A stretch of 6,638 bases of DNA, taken from contig LCOU01000028.1 in NCBI GenBank assembly GCA_001003205.1, positions 1-6,638 of the forward strand, read 5' to 3'. The notes under the pieces were generated by a model, which made no database searches, was not told where the DNA came from, and saw only the letters and a list, made by a program, of their open reading frames with translations. The DNA is from Parcubacteria group bacterium GW2011_GWA2_47_8b (GTDB taxonomy: Bacteria; Patescibacteriota; Minisyncoccia; UBA6257; WO2-44-18). Of this stretch, positions 1 to 3,769 are shown one piece after another (the first letter of the stretch is position 1; every line of letters begins with the position of its first letter). The position numbers and the translations under genes were made by a program.

Positions 1-17
1 AATTTTCAATTTACAAT
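1..17 (+). repeat. Left inverted repeat of the four-helix-bundle cassette
   Basis: AATTTTCAATTTACAAT is complementary to the outer 12 and inner 5 bases of the right arm at 413-436. It ends 9 bases before the four-helix-bundle ATG. The repeat could be longer, because the window begins inside it. It is low-complexity, AT-rich sequence, so similarity alone is weak; the symmetric placement around a single gene makes it worth annotating. Confidence 0.5.
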
Positions 18-26
18 CAATGACTA

Positions 27-398
27 ATGACACAATTTTCAAACAAATACGACTTGGAAGAGCGAACCGCGAAATTTGGAGAGGCGGTAATTGTCTTATG
101 CAAAGCCATCAAACAAGACTTCATAACCAGATCAATAATAGACCAGCTCGTGAGATCGGCCACTAGCGTTGGTGCCAATTATATGGAAGCAAATGGCGCT
201 AGCTCTAAAAAGGATTTCAGAAATAAGATTTTTATATGTAAGAAGGAAGTGCAAGAAACAAAGCATTGGTTGCGAATGTTGGTCAAATGCGTACCCGAAT
301 TAAGCGAAGAATTAAAAAAGTTATGGAAAGAAGCGCAGGAATTAACTATGATTTTTCAAAAAATCACCTCGTCATTAAATGAGAAATTGACTAATTGA
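27..398 (+). CDS. Four-helix-bundle protein (S23 / 23S rRNA intervening-sequence family)
   Basis: The 123-aa product matches the S23/IVS-encoded four-helix-bundle family as I know it. Its signature region is LVRSATSVGANYMEANGASSKKDF (residues 42-65, written here as LVRSATSVGANYMEA plus the following SSKKDF), followed by a third helix with the usual KEVQETKHWLRML pattern and a final charged helix to residue 120. The length is normal for the family. Members form small oligomeric helical barrels related in fold to Avd, the accessory protein of diversity-generating retroelements, but the job of the stand-alone proteins is not established. The ATG at 27 is the first in frame; no Shine-Dalgarno sequence precedes it. 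An ATG at 20 is in another frame. The gene lies inside inverted AT-rich repeats, with 58 bases between its stop and the LamG gene, and is probably independent of that gene. No reverse transcriptase or 23S rRNA sequence is nearby. Confidence 0.88.
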   Translation: MTQFSNKYDLEERTAKFGEAVIVLCKAIKQDFITRSIIDQLVRSATSVGANYMEANGASSKKDFRNKIFICKKEVQETKHWLRMLVKCVPELSEELKKLWKEAQELTMIFQKITSSLNEKLTN

Positions 399-412
399 AA
401 CATTCAATGAAA

Positions 413-436
413 ATTGTAAATTGGAAATTGAAAATT
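413..436 (-). repeat. Right inverted repeat of the four-helix-bundle cassette
   Basis: On the minus strand this arm reads AATTTTCAATTT, then seven bases (CCAATTT), then ACAAT, so it is the left arm plus one extra internal CAATTT-type unit. It ends 20 bases before the LamG start codon, so the leader of that gene comes partly from the repeat. Confidence 0.5.
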
Positions 437-440
437 AAGT

Positions 441-444
441 AGGA
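441..444 (+). promoter_or_regulatory. Weak ribosome binding site of the LamG gene
   Basis: AGGA ends 12 bases before the ATG at 457, longer than the usual 5-9 base spacing. It is the only Shine-Dalgarno-like sequence near this start. I could not find a convincing -35/-10 pair in 399-456. Confidence 0.35.
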
Positions 445-456
445 ATTTAAAAAGCT

Positions 457-2622
457 ATGAAGTTCAAAAAAATCATAATTTTCTGCATAGTCTCCGCTCT
501 CGCTCTCATCATAGTCCTAGGCTGGTCGCCTTTAAGCGCGGCGACCAGGAAGGTTGTCAACCAACTCCGCCTCGCCAGCACATTGAATGATGGCTTAGTT
601 GGTTATTGGAGTTTTGACGGAAAAGATATGAACTGGGGCGATTCTTCCAATGAAGTAACCGACGCCAGCCCATCCGGCAACTCCGGAAACATCAGCGGCT
701 TTGGCCAAGAAGGAGTTAGGCCGGGCGTCGTCGGCCAAGCCTTAAGTTTTGACAACGTAAATGATCAAGTTGCGATGGGTGCTACGGGTTTAACCGGTGA
801 TGTCACGGCCACTTGGTCGGCGTGGATTAAGGCCAACAGCACGGCCTATGTCGGCTATGACAGTCCAGTTGCCATCATCGGCAGTACGGCAGCTCTTGGG
901 GCTTTTAGTCTATTTTTGAATAGCACCGGTTCGGGGGTGGTGAGCCTGACGTATGCTGGTGGAAATAACTGCGCCACTGCCGCTGGTGTGGTTACTGCGG
1001 GAAGATGGTATCACTTGGTTGGAACCAAAACAGCCGGGGCTATTAATACGACCAGCACAATTTATGTTGATGGTGTTGCGGTATCCTGTACCGGCTCGGC
1101 ATCCACTCCCAATGTTGCCGCTGGAGGTACGACGATTGGTAGTTGGCCTGGGACGTATTTTTTTGACGGCCTAATAGACGAGGTTAGATTATATAACCGC
1201 GCCCTCTCCGCCGGCGAAGTTGCCTACCTATACAACAAGAACGCTCCGCAAAACAGAACTACGCTCAATAAGCAAAAAAACCAGCCCAACGACGGTCTTG
1301 TCGGGTACTGGAATTTTGACGGGAACAATATGAACTGGGGCACGGGAATCGTAACCGACGTCTCCGGCCAAGGCAACGATGGTGTCGTCTCCGGAATGGC
1401 AACGACTACCGCCCCCGCCATTGGCGTCGCGAGCCAAGCCTTAAGTTTTGACGGGGTGAATGACTATATAGATGCCGCAACGACGGGGTTTTTGAGTAAT
1501 ACCGGAACAATATCTTTATGGATAAAAGCGGGTGTATATACAGGAACTGACGCGGTTCCTTTCTCTTCCGTCATAGACAGCAATAATAGAATATATCTTG
1601 ATATGGGCACTTCTCATACGACTTGGGATTTTAATATTGGAAACGGTACTTCGGTGAATACCTATTTTTTTAGCGCATCCGCGGTTTCTCAAAACACATG
1701 GCACCACGTTGTCATGGAGTGGAATAGCACCTCTATGTGGGGTTATTTGGATGGCGTTCTTGGTAGTGACGGAACAGATTCCTTTAGTATAAACAACACA
1801 TTTTGGGCAAATACAGTGCGTATTGGACGCTATGCCGCGGCAAGTCCAGCGGCGTTATTCAGGGGTCAAATAGACGAAGTCCGCGTATACAACAGAGCCC
1901 TCTCCGCCGGCGAAGTAAAGGAGCTCTACGAATCCGCCGCGCCGGAGTTTCGCTCCAAAGCCAACGTCTCCCAAGACACTTTTATGAAAGAAGGTTTGGT
2001 CGGCTACTGGCCCTTTGACGGCAAATACATGAACTGGGGCACGGGAATCGCAACTGACGTCAGTCCGTCAGGAAACAATGGCGTGGTCTCCGGAATGGCA
2101 ACGACTACCGCTCCGGCCGTTGGTATCGCTGGCCAAGCCCTCAATTTTGACGGGACAAACGACTGGATAAACGCGGGAAGCGCGGGAAGTACATTAACGG
2201 ATAATTTTACTCTTTCCGCGTGGATTAAAACGTCAATAAAAACTCAAAATGATAGAATTATAGCCAGGCGTAGTGGGGCGAGTACACAATGGGATTTCAT
2301 GAAAGACAGTAGTTCTAGGCTTGCTATGTTCACCGGCACCACTTATACAGCTGTACCCACTAATACAATAGACGACGGAGGTTGGCATTTAGCAACGGTG
2401 GTTATAAACGGTTCAAGCTCGCGTTTCTACGCAGATGGATTGCCAATCGGAAGTACGTTCAGTCCCACGATTACAGCCCAAGCGGTGAATACAGAAATCG
2501 GCTCTTTTCAGAGCGGGGTGGCTTCTACCTTATTTCAAGGCTCCATCGACGAAGTCCGCGTATATGATAGAGCCCTCTCTGCCGGCGAAGTCCTCCAACT
2601 CTACAACGCCACCAAGCACTAA
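457..2622 (+). CDS. Secreted or membrane-anchored protein with three LamG (concanavalin A-like) modules
   Basis: The 721-aa product starts with a basic cap (MKFKK) and a hydrophobic segment (about residues 6-23) followed by SPLSAAT. This is either a signal peptide cleaved near residues 28-30 or an uncleaved N-terminal anchor, so the rest is expected outside the cell. Three homologous modules follow: about 45-260, 279-491 and 512-717. Each opens with a GLVGYW-x-FDG-x-x-MNWG motif, has a central 'QALxFDxxND' strand and 'W.K' and 'W(Y/H)' strands, and closes with IDEVR(L/V)Y(N/D)RALSAGEV. This is the LamG/laminin-G-like jelly-roll pattern, usually a carbohydrate- or protein-binding fold; no catalytic domain is visible. 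The protein ends just after module three, with no sorting signal, so an adhesion or surface-binding role is inference. The ligand is unknown. Module edges are nearly identical and the centres divergent. Its 3' end is duplicated at 3579-3616. Confidence 0.88.
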   Translation: MKFKKIIIFCIVSALALIIVLGWSPLSAATRKVVNQLRLASTLNDGLVGYWSFDGKDMNWGDSSNEVTDASPSGNSGNISGFGQEGVRPGVVGQALSFDNVNDQVAMGATGLTGDVTATWSAWIKANSTAYVGYDSPVAIIGSTAALGAFSLFLNSTGSGVVSLTYAGGNNCATAAGVVTAGRWYHLVGTKTAGAINTTSTIYVDGVAVSCTGSASTPNVAAGGTTIGSWPGTYFFDGLIDEVRLYNRALSAGEVAYLYNKNAPQNRTTLNKQKNQPNDGLVGYWNFDGNNMNWGTGIVTDVSGQGNDGVVSGMATTTAPAIGVASQALSFDGVNDYIDAATTGFLSNTGTISLWIKAGVYTGTDAVPFSSVIDSNNRIYLDMGTSHTTWDFNIGNGTSVNTYFFSASAVSQNTWHHVVMEWNSTSMWGYLDGVLGSDGTDSFSINNTFWANTVRIGRYAAASPAALFRGQIDEVRVYNRALSAGEVKELYESAAPEFRSKANVSQDTFMKEGLVGYWPFDGKYMNWGTGIATDVSPSGNNGVVSGMATTTAPAVGIAGQALNFDGTNDWINAGSAGSTLTDNFTLSAWIKTSIKTQNDRIIARRSGASTQWDFMKDSSSRLAMFTGTTYTAVPTNTIDDGGWHLATVVINGSSSRFYADGLPIGSTFSPTITAQAVNTEIGSFQSGVASTLFQGSIDEVRVYDRALSAGEVLQLYNATKH
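589..2607 (+). repeat. Three tandem LamG module repeats within the gene
   Basis: The modules occupy about 589-1236, 1291-1929 and 1990-2607. DNA identity is concentrated at the module edges. Modules two and three share AACTGGGGCACGGGAATCG and GTCTCCGGAATGGCAACGAC near their 5' ends, and all three share CTCTC(C/T)GCCGGCGAAGT near their 3' ends. The central strands differ strongly. Linkers of about 18-20 residues (for example 261-278 and 492-511) separate them. The pattern fits internal duplication followed by divergence of the binding face, or gene conversion at the edges. Confidence 0.85.
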
Positions 2623-2637
2623 ACTTTAGCCGTCAAT
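2585..2637 (+). repeat. Direct repeat copy 1: 3' end of the LamG gene plus flank
   Basis: These 53 bases match 3579-3631 at 51 positions; the differences are at 2589 (A versus G) and 2611 (A versus T). They cover the last codons (GEVLQLYNATKH), the stop at 2620-2622 and 15 bases beyond it. The second copy lies on the far side of the transposase, 994 bases away. Confidence 0.9.
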
Positions 2638-2638
2638 A

Positions 2639-2659
2639 TAACGACATCGTAAGTCGTTA
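2639..2659 (+). repeat. REP-like palindrome, copy A
   Basis: Stem TAACGAC / GTCGTTA around the 7-base loop ATCGTAA. It begins 16 bases after the LamG stop codon. The left flank CCGTCAAT (2630-2637) is shared with copies C and F. Copies A and B are perfect reverse complements over 21 bases, with 43 bases between them, so they could also pair with each other. Confidence 0.85.
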
Positions 2660-2702
2660 ATTCTCAACGCCCTCCGAGAGCAGAGAGCAGTTGCCGCTAA
2701 TC

Positions 2703-2723
2703 TAACGACTTACGATGTCGTTA
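2703..2723 (-). repeat. REP-like palindrome, copy B
   Basis: Same palindrome in inverse orientation (on the minus strand the loop reads ATCGTAA). Its right flank through 2750 is identical to the right flank of copy F (3632-3679). Confidence 0.85.
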
Positions 2724-2750
2724 ATATTATTCCAATGGTAGTTGCCTCGC
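2703..2750 (+). repeat. Direct repeat copy 1: palindrome B and its right flank
   Basis: These 48 bases are identical to 3632-3679. The offset is 929 bases, against 994 for the adjacent LamG-tail repeat. Relative to the right-hand copy, this side therefore carries 65 extra bases: palindrome A and a spacer. Confidence 0.9.
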
Positions 2751-2784
2751 TTTGCTCGGCAACCGCAAACCCTCCAGTTACCGT

Positions 2785-2815
2785 CAATATAACGACATCG
2801 TAAGTCGTTATATTG
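2785..2815 (+). repeat. REP-like palindrome, copy C (extended hairpin at the 3' side of the transposase gene)
   Basis: A perfect 12-bp stem (CAATATAACGAC / GTCGTTATATTG) surrounds the loop ATCGTAA. It ends two bases before the last base of the transposase stop codon on the minus strand, so it follows directly at the 3' end of that gene's coding region. With copy E it frames the transposase, as expected for the substrate ends of a REP-RAYT unit. Confidence 0.85.
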
Positions 2816-2817
2816 AA

Positions 2818-3528
2818 CTACTCAAGGGTCGTTTTTCCAAGATCATTCACGTCCAAATTCTTTAACCAATTTTTTATTTTATCCTCATATCCTTTCGTCC
2901 CGCCAAAAAATTCCAGCAGGAAGTCTCTCTGGGTTACCGATGGGAAATTTTTCTTTCCTAAATAGTCTAAGTGACTGCTCCAGCGGTATTTCTCCAAAAA
3001 TTTTATTGCCACTGCAGAATTTTGTAATTTTCTTTCCCTCCATTCCGGTGTTTTTAAATCAAGCGGGTTGAAGTGTATGTAGTAGGGGAGATGGATAAAA
3101 TGAGCCTCCTCGGTAACTTGTATTGCTTTAAATCTTCCTTGAAACAAAGCGCCGCTTCTTTCGTATTTTTCATTGAAGTATTTTGCATAGCCGATGTTTA
3201 ATTTTTTCATAAATTGAGTTACGCCGTCATCAAAATTCGGTTTTAGCAGTAGATGATAATGGTTGGGCATCAAACAAAAAGCCAAAACGTCCACCAATAA
3301 TTTCCTCGGTTTTCTTTCCCTAACTCCAATATAACGACTTGCGATGTCGTTAAAATTGGGGCGATTGCGAAAACAGTAGGCGGTATTATTTACCTGTTCC
3401 GTGTCGTTAAACTCAAATAAGTCGTGCAGGAATCGGGAATAGTCCCCGTCATCAATAAAAATTTTTCGCTTATCCACGCCTCGGTTGAGTACGTGGTAAA
3501 TTTCATTGGCCGAGAATGCGCGTTTCAT
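2818..3528 (-). CDS. REP-associated tyrosine transposase (RAYT; Y1/IS200-like HUH endonuclease)
   Basis: The 236-aa product has the N-terminal YHVLNRGVDKRKIF block (residues 11-24) and the HUH motif in PNHYHLLL (His90 and His92). The nucleophile helix contains GYAKYFNEKY, where Tyr114 or Tyr117 is the likely catalytic tyrosine, followed by RSGALFQGRFKA (124-135) and the HLPYYIHFNPLDL block (146-158). WSSHLDYLGKKNFPSV (184-198) near the end is typical of this group. Such enzymes cut and join single-stranded DNA at REP hairpins through a 5'-phosphotyrosine link. All key residues are present, so it looks intact. Palindrome D lies inside the gene and encodes about residues 60-66 in a variable linker before the HUH strand. 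The ATG at 3526-3528 has no clear Shine-Dalgarno sequence. Hairpin E ends 18 bases upstream of the start, which suggests possible autoregulation by binding its own site. Confidence 0.92.
   Translation of the reverse strand: MKRAFSANEIYHVLNRGVDKRKIFIDDGDYSRFLHDLFEFNDTEQVNNTAYCFRNRPNFNDIASRYIGVRERKPRKLLVDVLAFCLMPNHYHLLLKPNFDDGVTQFMKKLNIGYAKYFNEKYERSGALFQGRFKAIQVTEEAHFIHLPYYIHFNPLDLKTPEWRERKLQNSAVAIKFLEKYRWSSHLDYLGKKNFPSVTQRDFLLEFFGGTKGYEDKIKNWLKNLDVNDLGKTTLE
3332..3352 (-). repeat. REP-like palindrome, copy D, in frame inside the transposase gene
   Basis: This is the C-type variant (loop ATCGCAA on the minus strand), the same 21 bases as in copy E. Near-complementary flanks (CCAATA on the left, AAATTGG on the right) extend the hairpin with one bulge or mismatch. 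In the transposase frame it reads NDIASRY. Its length of 21 is a multiple of three and it carries no stop in this frame. Confidence 0.88.
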
Positions 3529-3546
3529 GGTTCTTATCAGTTTACT

Positions 3547-3579
3547 CTAATATAACGACATCGCAAGTCGTTATATTAG
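3547..3579 (+). repeat. REP-like palindrome, copy E (extended hairpin upstream of the transposase start)
   Basis: A perfect 13-bp stem (CTAATATAACGAC / GTCGTTATATTAG) surrounds the loop ATCGCAA, the longest stem of the family here. On the minus strand it ends 18 bases before the transposase ATG. Its right end joins directly to the duplicated LamG tail at 3579/3580, so it marks a rearrangement junction. Confidence 0.87.
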
Positions 3580-3616
3580 CGAGGTCCTCCAACTCTACAA
3601 CGCCTCCAAGCACTAA
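3579..3616 (+). pseudogene. Fragment of a LamG gene 3' end (11 codons and stop)
   Basis: From 3581 the frame reads EVLQLYNASKH and stops at 3614-3616. This is the C-terminus of the 721-aa LamG protein with one change (Ser for Thr). Everything upstream of that in a LamG gene is missing and replaced by hairpin E. The fragment cannot be expressed as a useful protein. It is either the remains of a second, tandem LamG gene cut by the REP-RAYT unit, or a tail copied during insertion; the sequence does not decide between these. Confidence 0.75.
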
Positions 3617-3631
3617 ACTTTAGCCGTCAAT
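3579..3631 (+). repeat. Direct repeat copy 2: LamG tail plus flank
   Basis: Partner of 2585-2637, 51 of 53 bases identical. Copy F follows immediately, so here the LamG tail and the 48-base block are contiguous, while on the left side they are split by palindrome A and a spacer. Confidence 0.9.
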
Positions 3632-3652
3632 TAACGACTTACGATGTCGTTA
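3632..3652 (-). repeat. REP-like palindrome, copy F
   Basis: T-type variant in inverse orientation. The stem extends to 9 bp (ATTAACGAC / GTCGTTAAT, 3630-3654). It is preceded by CCGTCAAT like copies A and C, and followed by the same flank as copy B. Confidence 0.85.
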
Positions 3653-3679
3653 ATATTATTCCAATGGTAGTTGCCTCGC
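3632..3679 (+). repeat. Direct repeat copy 2: palindrome F and its right flank
   Basis: Identical over 48 bases to 2703-2750. The match stops at 3679/3680; the left copy then continues into the GGCAAC hairpin arm, which is absent here. Confidence 0.9.
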
Positions 3680-3690
3680 CGCGTAGCTTT

Positions 3691-3716
3691 TTGGTGAGTT
3701 ATTTTGGTGACTTATT
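3691..3716 (+). repeat. 13-bp tandem repeat upstream of the membrane-protein gene
   Basis: TTGGTGAGTTATT (3691-3703) is followed with no gap by TTGGTGACTTATT (3704-3716), one mismatch. It lies 54 bases before the ATG of the next gene. Tandem sites of this size can be operators, but no regulator is suggested by the sequence. Confidence 0.5.
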
Positions 3717-3753
3717 AGCGGAACTCGCTGTGGATAACGCGTTGAGATTATTA

Positions 3754-3762
3754 TGCTAAAAT
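3754..3762 (+). promoter_or_regulatory. Extended -10 promoter candidate of the membrane-protein gene
   Basis: TG-C-TAAAAT is an extended -10 element. Initiation about seven bases downstream would fall at 3769-3770, on the A of the ATG at 3770, predicting a leaderless mRNA. TTGAGA at 3742-3747 is too close (9 bases) to serve as a normal -35. No Shine-Dalgarno sequence is present before this start, which agrees with the leaderless reading. Confidence 0.5.
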
Positions 3763-3769
3763 AAATGAT

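Larger units (their letters stand above)
1..436. mobile_element. Putative four-helix-bundle cassette bounded by AT-rich inverted repeats
   Basis: One small gene (27-398) sits between inverted AT-rich repeats. The left arm (1-17) starts AATTTTCAATTT and ends ACAAT. The right arm (413-436), read on the minus strand, starts with the same 12 bases and ends with the same ACAAT, but has 7 extra bases between them. The left arm may continue upstream of the window, so the outer boundary is not fixed. Genes of the S23/IVS four-helix-bundle family are known as inserts in some 23S rRNA genes and also as stand-alone genes in many bacteria. That this unit moves is my inference from the symmetric flanks; no transposase or target duplication is visible. 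Confidence 0.5.
2623..2817. other. Repeat-filled gap between the convergent LamG and transposase genes
   Basis: No gene is seen in these 195 bases. They hold palindrome copies A (2639-2659), B (2703-2723) and C (2785-2815), and an AGAGCAG tandem pair (2677-2690). There is also a separate hairpin with stem GTTGCC (2741-2746) and GGCAAC (2758-2763), directly preceded by and overlapping GTAG (2738-2741). A 30-base perfect direct repeat links 2630-2659 with 2781-2810, so copies A and C share the left flank CCGTCAAT as well. The two flanking genes converge here. The hairpins could stop or stabilise transcripts, but none is followed by a T-run, so I do not call a Rho-independent terminator. Confidence 0.75.
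2785..3579 (-). mobile_element. REP-RAYT unit: transposase gene framed by two perfect hairpins
   Basis: The unit runs from hairpin C (12-bp stem) to hairpin E (13-bp stem) and contains one transposase gene and an internal palindrome, D. RAYT proteins are known to recognise and cleave REP-type palindromes as single-stranded DNA and are usually found beside such repeats. The co-localisation of all six copies of one palindrome within about 1 kb of the gene supports that pairing. Here C and E have the same orientation, judged by the loop sequence, while B, D and F are inverse. The exact moving unit is not proven: C to E is my inference from hairpin quality and placement. Confidence 0.7.

Noticed and set aside
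1..436. 23S rRNA intervening sequence
   Set aside because: No rRNA sequence flanks the cassette; a protein-coding gene follows directly.
27..2622. Diversity-generating retroelement (Avd-like four-helix bundle next to a binding-domain gene)
   Set aside because: There is no reverse transcriptase, and I see no template/variable repeat pair with adenine-specific changes. The LamG repeats differ at all base types, and the four-helix protein matches the S23-type better.
2785..2815. Rho-independent terminator for the LamG or transposase gene
   Set aside because: The stem is strong, but no T-run follows on either strand, and its sequence is explained as a copy of the palindrome family.
3468..3476. 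Second DnaA-box-like site (TTATCCACG)
   Set aside because: It lies inside the transposase coding sequence, where it encodes the conserved VDK of the NRGVDKR block, and is one base off consensus.
2639..3652. CRISPR array
   Set aside because: The palindromes alternate in orientation, the spacing is irregular (43 bases to over 500), and no cas gene is present.
3742..3762. TTGAGA/TAAAAT as a standard -35/-10 pair
   Set aside because: The 9-base spacing is far too short; the extended -10 TG-C-TAAAAT is the better reading.
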